Below, one piece after another: positions 27,288 to 36,059 of a DNA stretch of 64,000 nucleotides. The stretch lies in contig NZ_KB849176.1 in assembly GCF_000367925.1 (NCBI RefSeq), positions 248,001 to 312,000 of the forward strand, written 5' to 3'. The notes below the pieces were generated by a model that saw only the letters and a list, made by a program, of their open reading frames with translations, did not search any database and was not told the origin of the DNA. A program made the translations under genes and the position numbers. The DNA is from Acinetobacter bohemicus ANC 3994. GTDB lineage: Bacteria; Pseudomonadota; Gammaproteobacteria; Pseudomonadales; Moraxellaceae. Numbering within the stretch: the first letter of the stretch is position 1; each line of letters begins with the position of its first letter.

Positions 27288-29174
27288 TTAGTCATTTTCT
27301 AGGAATGAACGTAAGTGTTCAGAACGAGAAGGGTGACGTAATTTACGTAAAGCTTTGGCTTCAATCTGACGAATACGTTCACGTGTTACATCAAATTGTT
27401 TACCCACTTCTTCCAAAGTATGGTCGGTTGGCATATCAATACCAAAACGCATTTTTAAGACTTTCGCTTCACGTTCGGTCAAGTTTTCCAGCACTTCACG
27501 TGTTGCTTCTTTTAAGCCTTCTGAAGTCGCAGCATCAATTGGAGAGGTAATGTTACCATCTTCAATGAAGTCACCAAGATGCGAATCTTCGTCATCACCA
27601 ATCGGTGTTTCCATCGAAATTGGTTCTTTGGCAATCTTCAGCACTTTACGTACTTTAACTTCGTCCATTTCCAGACGTTCACCTAATTCTTCAGGCGTTG
27701 GCTCACGGCCCATTTCTTGAAGAAGTTGACGAGATACACGGTTGATCTTGTTAATGGTTTCAATCATGTGTACTGGAATACGGATGGTACGTGCTTGATC
27801 GGCAATCGAACGGGTAATCGCCTGACGAATCCACCAAGTTGCATAGGTCGAGAATTTATAACCACGACGGTATTCAAACTTGTCTACGGCTTTCATCAAA
27901 CCGATGTTACCTTCTTGAATCAAGTCAAGGAATTGCAAACCACGGTTGGTATATTTTTTCGCAATCGAAATCACCAAACGTAAGTTTGCTTCAACCATTT
28001 CTTTTTTCGCGCGACGTGCTTTTGCTTCACCAACAGCCATACGTTTAGAAATGTCTTTGATGTCTTTAACATCTAAGCCCAATTCTTTTTCAATGTCGGC
28101 AATCTTTTGCTGGAATGCAACAACATCTGGACGTACTTTTTCTAAATAACCTTTTTGATCCGCAGGTGCTTTTGCAATTTGCTCATCTAACCAAGCTGGA
28201 TTTGACTCTTGACCTGGGAACGATGTACGGAATTGAGTACGATCCATACGACCACGACGAACTGCATAACGCATCACTTCACGTTCAGCGGTACGAATTT
28301 GTTCATGCGTGCCACGAATCATTTCTGAAATGATTTCAAATAAACGTGGTGTAAATTTGAACATCATAAACACAGTTGCAAGAGCTTCAAGCGCTTCATC
28401 TGCTTGTTTGCTGTTACGACCATGCTTTTCAATGGTGGCTTTGGTTACTTTCCACGCATCTTCTAATTCAGTGAAACGAACACGTGCAATTTCTGGATCT
28501 GGACCAGACTCACCTTCAGAATCATCATCACTTTCAGATTCTTCTTCTTCGTCATCGTCCAATTTTACATCTTTAGTGGTTTTAGTCGTCGCTTCATCAT
28601 CTTCAACAATTTCAGCTTCTTCTTCTAAAACTTCTGGAATTTCTTCGTCAGATTCTGGGTCTAAATAACCAGATAAAATATCAGCAAGACGACGTTCGCC
28701 TTCAGCAACATCGCTATATTCTTTTAATACAACTTCAACTGCATTTGGCCAGTACGCAATCGAATGAAGAACGTCACGAATACCTTCTTCAATGCGTTTT
28801 GCAATGCTAATTTCGCCTTCACGCGTTAATAGTTCAACCGTTCCCATTTCACGCATGTACATACGTACTGGATCGGTGGTACGACCAGGTTCGCTTTCAA
28901 CTGAAGCAAGAACAGCTGCCGCTTCTTCTTCAGCGACTTCATCGGTTGCTTCTGCATTGTTACCGTCGAACATGGTGTCATCAGATTCAGGCGCACGTTC
29001 ATGCACTGGAATGCCGACATCTTGAAGCATTTGAATAATGTCTTCAATCTGTTCGCTTTCCGTGATCGAGTCTGGGAGATGATCGTTAACCTCAGCGTAA
29101 GTTAAGTAACCTTGCTCTTTGCCTCGGCTAATCAGAGCCGCTACTTGCGAAGTAGGGGAAGTCATATCGCTCAT
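27288..29174 (-). CDS. rpoD: RNA polymerase primary sigma factor RpoD (sigma-70)
   Basis: 628 residues. Region 1.1 is at about 1-80, region 1.2 at GRTTDPVRMYMREMG, and the non-conserved region follows. Region 2 carries ...GLMKAVDKFEYRRGYKFSTYATWWIRQ and region 4.2 DHTLEEVGKQFDVTRERIRQIEAKALRKL. Within the non-conserved region there is a strongly acidic stretch (about residues 173-222) dominated by E, D and S. rpoD is not in an rpsU-dnaG-rpoD operon here; dnaG lies about 14 kb away. A long AT-rich leader precedes it. Confidence 0.98.
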   Translation of the reverse strand: MSDMTSPTSQVAALISRGKEQGYLTYAEVNDHLPDSITESEQIEDIIQMLQDVGIPVHERAPESDDTMFDGNNAEATDEVAEEEAAAVLASVESEPGRTTDPVRMYMREMGTVELLTREGEISIAKRIEEGIRDVLHSIAYWPNAVEVVLKEYSDVAEGERRLADILSGYLDPESDEEIPEVLEEEAEIVEDDEATTKTTKDVKLDDDEEEESESDDDSEGESGPDPEIARVRFTELEDAWKVTKATIEKHGRNSKQADEALEALATVFMMFKFTPRLFEIISEMIRGTHEQIRTAEREVMRYAVRRGRMDRTQFRTSFPGQESNPAWLDEQIAKAPADQKGYLEKVRPDVVAFQQKIADIEKELGLDVKDIKDISKRMAVGEAKARRAKKEMVEANLRLVISIAKKYTNRGLQFLDLIQEGNIGLMKAVDKFEYRRGYKFSTYATWWIRQAITRSIADQARTIRIPVHMIETINKINRVSRQLLQEMGREPTPEELGERLEMDEVKVRKVLKIAKEPISMETPIGDDEDSHLGDFIEDGNITSPIDAATSEGLKEATREVLENLTEREAKVLKMRFGIDMPTDHTLEEVGKQFDVTRERIRQIEAKALRKLRHPSRSEHLRSFLEND

Positions 29175-29546
29175 CTTTGCTTACTCTTCGTTGAATCTGT
29201 GGCAGTGAAAAACCGTGCATGATAGCACAATTCGCTTAAAATTGTTTTGAATTGCTTGTTCAAGTGCTATTTGGAAATAGCATTTTGATTTAACAATTGT
29301 TTTCAATATTGGGTTGGAATTTTTTTTTTCAAGTCTCTTGCAGGGAATGCATTCAAAAATATCTTAATTTTTTATCGGCATTCTCATTAAAATTTTACCT
29401 ATTCATAAATACACAATTTCAAGGTCAAAAAACAAGTGTAAATTGAGTTTGTTATAGCAAAAAAGTAAAAATAACTTGACAAGATTTGCTAACAAAGATA
29501 AATAGCGCCTAGACCCATTTACTTTTTTCACCATGAGGTGGTTTTA
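29175..29546. other. Intergenic region upstream of rpoD
   Basis: 372 AT-rich bases holding the divergent promoters of rpoD (reverse) and the small acidic gene (forward). A good forward promoter candidate has TTGACA at 29476-29481 and TAAATA at 29499-29504, spaced 17. On the rpoD side I see no clear sigma-70 box and no stable hairpin. Confidence 0.45.
29476..29504 (+). promoter_or_regulatory. Candidate sigma-70 promoter for the small acidic protein gene
   Basis: TTGACA and TAAATA spaced 17 bases, about 45 bases upstream of the GTG start at 29547. Confidence 0.5.
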
Positions 29547-29756
29547 GTGTCTTCTACAGATTTCGAATTAGATGATAGCTACAATGATGATGATGTTAGT
29601 TTTGATGAGGCATCAAGCAAAATTAGTGCTAAAGAGTCGTTAGAAAAACGTCGTCTAATTGATGACCTTCTTGCACAACGTCGTTTAGAGCGTGAACTGA
29701 AAGATTTTGATTATGATCTTGATGATGATGACGGCTTTGATGACGATGAAGACTAA
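29547..29756 (+). CDS. Small acidic protein, PA3496-like family
   Basis: 69 residues. I choose GTG 29547, which has GAGGTGG five bases upstream; a GTG at 29538 overlaps that ribosome site. The ends are highly acidic (DDSYNDDD, DLDDDDGFDDDED) around a basic helix KRRLIDDLLAQRRLERELKD. This resembles the small family typified by Pseudomonas PA3496, annotated as putative envelope integrity; the function is not proven. The YecA-like gene follows 69 bases downstream on the same strand. Confidence 0.7.
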   Translation: MSSTDFELDDSYNDDDVSFDEASSKISAKESLEKRRLIDDLLAQRRLERELKDFDYDLDDDDGFDDDED

Positions 29757-29825
29757 ATTGTGATTCAGCATAGCGCGCTAAAATGCTATGCTATCCACAG
29801 TTATTTTACTGAACTTGGATTTTAA

Positions 29826-30350
29826 ATGAGTGCTTTAGATTTAGACTTATTGAGCGAATATCTAGATGGTGACCAAAATGAACATGGTCTAGATTTTGCG
29901 GCAACTCATGGTTTTTTATGTGCAACTGCGGTTGGACCAACTTTTGATAAATGGCTCGATGAACTTTTCGATAACAATCAAAAGAAAGTTCCAGCTGAAA
30001 TGATTGTACAAATAAAAGCATGGTTAGAAGCAATTCGTCAAAACTTAGCCAATGAAGAGGGAATTGAGTTTCCTTTTGAAATTGAAGAAGCTGATGTTGA
30101 GTCAAGTTTAGGCGATTGGAGTGTTGGCTTCGTCGATGCCATGTTCTTAAATGAAGATGCTTGGTTTACACCTGAACATGAAGATCAATTGGTGGATTTA
30201 ACTTTACCAATGATGGTATTTAGTGGTGTGGACGATGAAGATCCGCAAATGGAATCTTTCCGTCGCAATGGTCAGCTTATGGATGAAATTGCAGAAGAAA
30301 TTCCAGAAAACTTAAATGAAATTTATTTAATGTACCACACGCCAGCGTGA
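29826..30350 (+). CDS. UPF0149 (YgfB/YecA) family protein
   Basis: 174 residues, strongly acidic, with the family's helical pattern: HGFLCATAVGPT near residue 30, GDWSVGFVDAMFLNEDAW, and a terminal DEIAEEIPENLNEIYLMYH. The YecA-type C-terminal SEC-C zinc motif is absent, so it is the short YgfB-like form. The precise role is unknown. It is followed by a terminator. Confidence 0.85.
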   Translation: MSALDLDLLSEYLDGDQNEHGLDFAATHGFLCATAVGPTFDKWLDELFDNNQKKVPAEMIVQIKAWLEAIRQNLANEEGIEFPFEIEEADVESSLGDWSVGFVDAMFLNEDAWFTPEHEDQLVDLTLPMMVFSGVDDEDPQMESFRRNGQLMDEIAEEIPENLNEIYLMYHTPA

Positions 30351-30415
30351 TGTTATATCTTGCGCCGCTACAATCGCGGCTCATGTATCACACACCAACT
30401 TAATTCATTGAAATC

Positions 30416-30447
30416 AAAAAAAACACCTCAAGAGAGGTGTTTTTTTG
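30416..30447. terminator. Bidirectional terminator
   Basis: ACACCTC/GAGGTGT stem (30423-30429 and 30434-30440) with A8 and T8 flanks, between the convergent genes ending at 30350 (+) and 30472 (-). Confidence 0.88.
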
Positions 30448-30471
30448 GCATTAGATTTGTGGTTGTTGTCT

Positions 30472-30894
30472 TTATGGTTTTAGTTTGCGTGCACAAATTT
30501 TGGCATACCAACCAAAACTGACAAAAAAGATTGCAGCATGAATTAAAATGAGCAGCAGCATGACAATTGCGATCAGAATTAAACCTGTATTTTCAACAGT
30601 TTTTAATATATTTCCAGTAGTAGGATCGACCAAGCTATAGACGAATACAAGTATGCTGGAAATGAACAGGGAAACGATAGTACAGCCCCAAACCAATTGA
30701 ATTTTCTCATCAGAGCTGGGAATACGTTGTTCGCGTTTAACAAAATGTCCCGCTGTGATAAATCCAGCTGCGATTAGTGTAGGGACACTGGTTGAGCCAG
30801 TTAAATTGAGTAAGCTAAACAGAATACCTAAAAGCAGTAATGCGATGCTGTAAACAGCAGCAAAGTAGATCAAATAATGTTTCATAAATGACAT
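30472..30894 (-). CDS. Small four-helix membrane protein, ABZJ_00895-like
   Basis: 140 residues with four hydrophobic segments and a short cytoplasmic loop FVKREQRIPSSDEK. It resembles a small membrane protein family that I know only from Acinetobacter (ABZJ_00895 family); function unknown. ATG 30892-30894 has GGGGAAAA just upstream. It shares the reverse strand with the DedA gene upstream, 34 bases away, so both may be co-transcribed. Confidence 0.65.
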   Translation of the reverse strand: MSFMKHYLIYFAAVYSIALLLLGILFSLLNLTGSTSVPTLIAAGFITAGHFVKREQRIPSSDEKIQLVWGCTIVSLFISSILVFVYSLVDPTTGNILKTVENTGLILIAIVMLLLILIHAAIFFVSFGWYAKICARKLKP

Positions 30895-30928
30895 TTTTCC
30901 CCATTCAATGGAACTAAAAATATAGCCA

Positions 30929-31540
30929 TTACTTTATTTTATATTTATGCCGACGGTATAGAACCCAAACAATAATCAGTGCCACGATGCTGATAATGAC
31001 ATAGCCTACTTGGCTAAAAATATCGTGCATCAATGCTTGGTTTTCACCAAAATAAAACCCGACACAGGCTAAGAATGTTGTCCAGATGATTGTACCAAGC
31101 GCACTATAGAACATGAATTTCCAAAAGGGCATATGGCTCATTCCCGCAGGAATACTAATCAGTGAGCGCACAGCAGGAATCATCCGTCCAAAAAATACAA
31201 TCCGATGTCCATATTGTTCAAACCATGTTAATGCTTTTTGCACATCGCTAGATTTGATAAATAAATATTTCCCGTAGCGATCGACCCATCGAAAAATTTT
31301 ATCATGATTGAACTTATAGCCAATCCAATACAGGATTGCAGCCGCAGTCAGTGAGCCAATACAACCCGCAATAATTACTCCACTCAGGAGGAGTTGTCCT
31401 TGGGATGCAGAATAGCCTGCGGAAGGCATAATCACTTCAGAGGGGATAGGGGGGAAAATATTGTCAAGGAACATGAGTAGAGCAATACCGAGGTAGCCCA
31501 ATTGTTCCATAATGGAAATAATCCATTCAGTCAGATTCAT
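30929..31540 (-). CDS. DedA-family membrane protein
   Basis: 203 residues from ATG 31538-31540 (a TTG six codons upstream is less likely). The family signature is clear: FLDNIFPPIPSEVIMPSAGY near residue 23, and FGRMIPAVRSLISIPAGMSHMP with the conserved Arg. DedA proteins are linked to undecaprenyl phosphate or phospholipid flipping and membrane homeostasis. About five membrane segments are present, and the C-terminus is basic (YRRHKYKIK). Confidence 0.9.
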   Translation of the reverse strand: MNLTEWIISIMEQLGYLGIALLMFLDNIFPPIPSEVIMPSAGYSASQGQLLLSGVIIAGCIGSLTAAAILYWIGYKFNHDKIFRWVDRYGKYLFIKSSDVQKALTWFEQYGHRIVFFGRMIPAVRSLISIPAGMSHMPFWKFMFYSALGTIIWTTFLACVGFYFGENQALMHDIFSQVGYVIISIVALIIVWVLYRRHKYKIK

Positions 31541-31624
31541 GAGTTTATAAAATAACAATGATATCTAAACCATCCTAAAGGCTATTCGTTGCAGGGTAAA
31601 GTATAGTCAAGTCATCAACGCTGA

Positions 31625-31909
31625 TTATTCTTGGCTGTGTACCAGTGTGTGGATGTAGACTTTTCTTAAACTATATGCGAGTGCAAATGGAATCACACTG
31701 ATTAATGTATAACTGAGCGGATTGGAATTTAAATGATAAGCAATAAATGTGGATAAAATAGCACCAATCACTGCGCCTAAAACCACAATAAACAGATGAG
31801 GTTTTTGATTTAAAATATTTTTTATTGCTGTTGTTTTTTGATGATTTTTTTCGCGAGCCAAGTGAAAGCGCCGAGTATAATGAGGGGAATGGATAATCTC
31901 TCTTGGCAT
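31625..31909 (-). CDS. Small two-helix membrane protein of unknown function
   Basis: 94 residues. A basic soluble N-terminus (about 1-37) is followed by two hydrophobic segments (LFIVVLGAVIGAILSTFIAY and LSYTLISVIPFALAYSL) separated by a short loop. ATG 31907-31909 is preceded by AAGGA nine bases upstream, supporting real translation. I do not recognise the family. Confidence 0.6.
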   Translation of the reverse strand: MPREIIHSPHYTRRFHLAREKNHQKTTAIKNILNQKPHLFIVVLGAVIGAILSTFIAYHLNSNPLSYTLISVIPFALAYSLRKVYIHTLVHSQE

Positions 31910-32047
31910 AATTTAATTCCTTTTTCACATTATATATGAACAAGTTGCTTAATTAGTGTGCTGTGAATCTCAGATTATCAAATTTTTAATGAATTGATAT
32001 AGGGTGCTGATCGCCTTTTTGTTTATGCTTTGTTGTTTTTATAAATA

Positions 32048-32078
32048 AAAAAACCCTCAACGTGTGCTGAGGGTTTTT
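32048..32078. terminator. Terminator of trhO
   Basis: AACCCTCA/TGAGGGTT stem (32052-32059 and 32068-32075) with A and T flanks, about 28 bases past the trhO stop on the reverse strand. Confidence 0.85.
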
Positions 32079-32102
32079 AATCGATGATCTTAAAATCTAG
32101 AA

Positions 32103-33035
32103 TTACAGACGTTTACGTTTTGCTGCTGCAATTTGTGACTGACGCATACGGAAACCTTCTTTTTGCTTTTCGGTAGTTTTTTCGATGCAATATTTGCACG
32201 ATACACCGTGTTCATAACTTGGAAGCTCAACTTCTGCTGGAAGTAAAGGCCAACCGCAGGCATGACATTTAATATTTTGGCCTTCTTCTACACCATGCGT
32301 AACCGCAGTACGACCATCAAAGACAAAGCATTCACCTTCCCACATACTTTCCTCAGCAGGGGTTTCTTCTAGGTATTTTAAAATGCCACCTTTTAAGTGG
32401 TAAACCTCATTAAAGCCTTCTTGAAGCAGCAGAGAAGTTGATTTTTCACAACGAATGCCACCGGTACAGAACATGGCAATTTTTTTGTCTTTATGTTGTT
32501 CGAGATTTTGTTTTACATATTCAGGAAATTCACGGAACGTTTCTGTTTTAGGATCAACAGCACCTTTGAATGTACCTGCTTTATATTCATAATCATTGCG
32601 TGTGTCGACAAGGATTACGTCATCACGTGCGATTAGTTCATTCCATTCTTTCGGGTCTAAGTAATGTCCGACCAGATCACGTGGCTTAACTTCAACACCT
32701 AAAGTAACAATTTCACTTTTGAGTTTGATTTTCATTTTACGGAAAGGTTTTTCATCGCTATGAGATTCTTTGTATTCCATAGCATTAAACCCTTCACTCA
32801 GAAGAAAGGTTTGAATTTGATCAATCGATTCACGATCTCCAGCGACAGTACCGTTAATCCCTTCGCCCGCTACAATGAGAGTTCCACACAGGTTAATGTT
32901 GTTGACTAAGTCTAAAAGACGTTGTTGAAGATTGGCAGGATCTTGAACTTCTTTAAATTGATATAGTGCGGCAACAACCCAACTTGTGGTCGCTTGCTGT
33001 TCTACAGGTGCAAGCTGTTCTACAGTAGCGTTCAT
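32103..33035 (-). CDS. trhO: tRNA uridine(34) 5-hydroxylase TrhO (YceA, rhodanese domain)
   Basis: Oxygen-dependent hydroxylation of wobble uridine in tRNA (ho5U34). 310 residues from ATG 33033-33035, which has GGAG six bases upstream; a TTG four codons earlier is less likely. The N-terminal ferredoxin-like domain is followed by a rhodanese domain with the catalytic cysteine in CTGGIRCEKS and a C-terminal zinc-type CHACGWP...CKYC pair. Complete. Confidence 0.93.
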   Translation of the reverse strand: MNATVEQLAPVEQQATTSWVVAALYQFKEVQDPANLQQRLLDLVNNINLCGTLIVAGEGINGTVAGDRESIDQIQTFLLSEGFNAMEYKESHSDEKPFRKMKIKLKSEIVTLGVEVKPRDLVGHYLDPKEWNELIARDDVILVDTRNDYEYKAGTFKGAVDPKTETFREFPEYVKQNLEQHKDKKIAMFCTGGIRCEKSTSLLLQEGFNEVYHLKGGILKYLEETPAEESMWEGECFVFDGRTAVTHGVEEGQNIKCHACGWPLLPAEVELPSYEHGVSCKYCIEKTTEKQKEGFRMRQSQIAAAKRKRL

Positions 33036-33237
33036 GGAAGACTCCAAATGTATTATGATAGGACAAAATTCAAGGCACGTATTTTAACGTGAATTGTGCG
33101 AATAAGCGAGAAAACCATAACTAAAATATGGTTTTTAACTGAAAGATGTTGATGTCAGTCATCATTTATTCAAAGCAGCTTTTGAATGATGTTGGAAGCG
33201 TAGTTGGAGTGATTTTTAAAATGTGTAGGAGTGTGTT

Positions 33238-33723
33238 TTGAGTACTGAGCGTCGAATTGCTTCTTTGACCCCATGTGCAGGGCGTTGTTCTACGGTGTTT
33301 GGTGATTCTGTCTGCCGTGGTTGTCGTCGTTTTAATCATGAAGTAATTCAGTGGAATACTTATAGTCCTGAACAACACACGGCTGTGTGGAGACGACTCG
33401 ATGCTCAATTGGATCAAATTTTAGTCCCGATGTTACCGCATGCTGATTTGCACCATGTAGAAGGCTTTGTCTTATCGAAACGTGTGCGTTTACGCGATGA
33501 TGCATCAAACGGGCGTAAACTTTATCATGCACTTAAAATTTGTGAGAAGAATAAAAATTTAGCCGAAGAAAGTGGTTTGGGGATTCAGGATAAACAAGTG
33601 AAACCACTTTGGCAGGAATTTGAACGCCGCGTCTTGGCGTTGGCTACAGCAAGTTACGATTTTGCTTTTTTACGTGCAGATGGCATTCGTTCTAGTTTAT
33701 TGCATATGCTGGAACACGATTAA
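33238..33723 (+). CDS. DUF1289 domain protein
   Basis: 161 residues starting at TTG 33238 with AGGAG seven bases upstream. The N-terminus carries the DUF1289 cysteine pattern TPCAGRCSTVFGDSVCRGC (residues about 12-30), probably binding a metal. The remaining about 120 residues are helical and not recognised, longer than the usual DUF1289 protein. It is followed 57 bases later by a LysE exporter on the same strand. Confidence 0.8.
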   Translation: MSTERRIASLTPCAGRCSTVFGDSVCRGCRRFNHEVIQWNTYSPEQHTAVWRRLDAQLDQILVPMLPHADLHHVEGFVLSKRVRLRDDASNGRKLYHALKICEKNKNLAEESGLGIQDKQVKPLWQEFERRVLALATASYDFAFLRADGIRSSLLHMLEHD

Positions 33724-33780
33724 ACCACATTTTATTCCAATTTTTTAAAAACGAGCTGTGTTGGCTAAAGAGTTAGACAA

Positions 33781-34398
33781 GTGAATATTGCTGAATATCT
33801 ATTGTACTGCATGACTGTGATTATCATGATTGCTACACCTGGACCGGTCATGATGTTGGTTGCAAGTGCAGGACTCAAAGGCGGGTATCGTAAAGCCTTG
33901 CAAACGATATTTGGTACTAATTTTGCCTCGCTCATATTAATCACTGTTTCTATTTTAGTATTAAAAGGTTTTTTGGAGATTAGTCTCGACTGGTTTAATG
34001 CAATTAAAATTTTAGGCTGTTTGTATATTGCCTATTTGGGCTTGCAGATTTTAAAAGACGTTTGTTTTCCGAAAGTAGATGAAGATGAAGCGTCATCGCA
34101 AGCAAAATTATTAGATGGTGGCTTTAAACAGGGATTCTTGGTCGGAATTTCCAATCCTAAAGATATTATTTTCTTTGCCTCATTTTTTCCACAGTTTGTG
34201 CACATCACGCCTCATTTGGATATGAGTCTTGGAGTTCTGACTCTGAGTTGGATAGTGCTGGATTTTGCGACTTTATCACTGGTTTATTTGGGTTTTAATC
34301 GTTTATCTAAATCTAAAATTTACAGTAAATTGCTTGGGGCTTGTGGTGCAATACTCATTTTAGTTGCTGGATATGGCTTATATGCTACGTTGCTGTAA
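33781..34398 (+). CDS. LysE/RhtB-family amino-acid exporter
   Basis: 205 residues, about six membrane helices, GTG start. The family motif near the start (TPGPVMMLVASAGLKGGYRKAL) and the central GISNPKDIIFFASFFPQF are clear. LysE-family members export amino acids or homoserine-type compounds; the substrate cannot be told here. It is followed by a strong terminator shared with the convergent ribB. Confidence 0.9.
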   Translation: MNIAEYLLYCMTVIIMIATPGPVMMLVASAGLKGGYRKALQTIFGTNFASLILITVSILVLKGFLEISLDWFNAIKILGCLYIAYLGLQILKDVCFPKVDEDEASSQAKLLDGGFKQGFLVGISNPKDIIFFASFFPQFVHITPHLDMSLGVLTLSWIVLDFATLSLVYLGFNRLSKSKIYSKLLGACGAILILVAGYGLYATLL

Positions 34399-34405
34399 AA
34401 TTTTT

Positions 34406-34444
34406 GAAGAATAAAAGCTCCTAGAGTCGGAGCTTTTATTCTTT
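34406..34444. terminator. Bidirectional terminator between the exporter gene and ribB
   Basis: About 15-base stem (34406-34421 with 34429-34444) with a GAGCT core and a seven-base loop, lying between convergent stop codons. Confidence 0.9.
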
Positions 34445-34448
34445 AATC

Positions 34449-35108
34449 TTAAAGATTATTTGCTATACGATACTGTACAAGTTCTTCAATGGTAATCACG
34501 GTTAAATGATGGGTTTGAGCATAAGCCAAAACTTGAATGCCTGATGCCATGCTTCCATCTGAATTGGTCAACTCACATAACACACCTGCTGGTTTTAAGC
34601 CTGCTAAACGTGCTAAATCAATTGTGCCTTCAGTATGACCACGACGGGCTAAAACACCACCTTCACGTGCACGTAAAGGGAAAACGTGTCCGGGACGGTT
34701 AAGGTCACTTGCAACAGCACCATCTTTAGTGGCTGCTTTTATCGTGGTGGTTCGATCTTTGGCGGATACACCTGTGGTCACGCCCTCGGCAGCCTCAATG
34801 GTCACGGTAAATGCTGTTTTAAACTGACTGGAGTTGTCAGCCACCATTGCAGGAAGTTCTAAATGATTGGCCAGCTCATCTGTTAGACATAAACAGACAA
34901 TGCCAGAACCATCACGAATCATGCGTGCCATGGTGTCCACAGTTAAGGTTTCTGCGGCAACAATTAAATCGGCTTCATTTTCGCGCTCAAAGTCATCCAT
35001 GACCAACACAGGTTTGCCTTGGCGGATATCTTCTAAAGCTTTTTGAATACGTTGTTCAGCAGGAGGAAGGGCTGAAAAGAAAATTTCGGGTTGAATTAAA
35101 CTAGACAT
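34449..35108 (-). CDS. ribB: 3,4-dihydroxy-2-butanone-4-phosphate synthase
   Basis: Converts ribulose-5-phosphate to the four-carbon precursor of riboflavin. 219 residues from ATG 35106-35108; the longer in-frame extension to 35252 runs into the riboswitch and is not protein-like. Family motifs DDFERENEADLI, RDGSGIVC, and RPGHVFPLRAREGGVLARRGHTE are present. There is no GTP cyclohydrolase II domain, so this is the monofunctional RibB. It is controlled by the FMN riboswitch upstream. Confidence 0.95.
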   Translation of the reverse strand: MSSLIQPEIFFSALPPAEQRIQKALEDIRQGKPVLVMDDFERENEADLIVAAETLTVDTMARMIRDGSGIVCLCLTDELANHLELPAMVADNSSQFKTAFTVTIEAAEGVTTGVSAKDRTTTIKAATKDGAVASDLNRPGHVFPLRAREGGVLARRGHTEGTIDLARLAGLKPAGVLCELTNSDGSMASGIQVLAYAQTHHLTVITIEELVQYRIANNL

Positions 35109-35203
35109 TGAAACGCTCTCGTAAAATAAAAATACGGTTGAACATTTCAGGACTGATGTAGAAATGGGGTCGCAGCGATATATCAAATATAAATATCCGT
35201 TAC

Positions 35204-35360
35204 GTCGTCTTCTTTCATCCGGACTATACCGTCGGCTTTGGTTTTTCACCAAATCTGCGCATAAACCATGAATGGTTTATAGGCTCGTGGGCTGATTAAA
35301 TCCAATAATGATGATTGGTTTAACTTACCACCGGTGGGGAATTTCGCCCCGCCCTGAAGC
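35204..35360 (-). promoter_or_regulatory. FMN riboswitch (RFN element)
   Basis: Reverse-strand leader of ribB. It holds the conserved RFN blocks in order: CAGGGCGGGGCGAAATTCCC at the 5' side, ACCGGTGGTA, GCCCACGAGC, and near the 3' side CCGACGGTATAGTCCGGATG. FMN binding represses riboflavin synthesis genes in this class. The switch ends about 95 bases before the ribB ATG. No strong terminator is visible in that gap, so control of translation initiation is plausible but not shown. Confidence 0.95.
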
Positions 35361-35482
35361 GATGTGCAATGATTATAGACCTGTTTTACATGAATAATCA
35401 TATTTTTATTTAGAATGGTCAGTACTCTAGTTCTACATGAACGGGTCAGCAAAGCGTTTTATAAGTGAACCGACTAGGCATA

Positions 35483-35509
35483 AAAAAAGCCCGCATGTGC
35501 GAGCTTTTA
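35483..35509 (-). terminator. Terminator of panD
   Basis: GC-CGCA/TGCG-GC stem with one mismatch, A7 before and T4 after on the forward strand; it follows the panD stop on the reverse strand. Confidence 0.6.
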
Positions 35510-35534
35510 GCATTTTGTATTTTGAAGAAAGGTA

Positions 35535-35915
35535 TTAAGCCACTTGAACTGGAATGCAGTTTGCCGTGTGGTTGACCGTATTATCTGGGTTGGCATATAC
35601 CAGACGTGGTTTGTGTGCATTGGCTTCAGCTACAGTGAAATCACCAAAGGTTGCAATAATCACTAAATCACCGACGTCAGCTTGATGTGCAGCACCACCA
35701 TTGACAGAAATAATCCCTGAATGATCTTCACCACGAATCGCATAAGTGGCAAAGCGTTTACCATTCGTGACGTTCCATACGTGGATTTCTTCATATTCAC
35801 GAATACCTGCTAAATCCATGAGTACGCCATCAATTGCACATGAACCTTCGTAGTGAAGCTCTGCATGAGTAACTTGAGCACGGTGAATTTTGCATTTTAA
35901 TAAACGAGATAGCAT
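35535..35915 (-). CDS. panD: Aspartate 1-decarboxylase (pyruvoyl)
   Basis: Makes beta-alanine for pantothenate/CoA. 126 residues, the normal length. The self-cleavage site YEGSCA places Gly24-Ser25, the serine becoming the pyruvoyl group, and Lys9 and the ...AIRGEDHSGIISVNGGAAH core are present. It stands alone here; panB and panC are not adjacent. Confidence 0.96.
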   Translation of the reverse strand: MLSRLLKCKIHRAQVTHAELHYEGSCAIDGVLMDLAGIREYEEIHVWNVTNGKRFATYAIRGEDHSGIISVNGGAAHQADVGDLVIIATFGDFTVAEANAHKPRLVYANPDNTVNHTANCIPVQVA

Positions 35916-36059
35916 GGCTGGCGTCTCCTTAGTCGAGCTAAGATTTTATCTTATGGTTAAATCAATCACTTTTTACTGGGTAAGTAATCCGCAGAAAACG
36001 CATTTTGCTCTGAAAAAAGCATCATGGCAAGAAGGATTGTTCAACAATTTGTGGATTGA

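Noticed and set aside
28309..28668. 119-codon Ser-rich forward frame
   Set aside because: It is the antisense of the Glu/Asp-rich part of rpoD, which yields Ser/Leu-rich chance frames.
29547..30350. The acidic small gene and YecA-like gene as a toxin-antitoxin pair
   Set aside because: 69-base gap, different known families (PA3496-like and UPF0149), and no toxin features.
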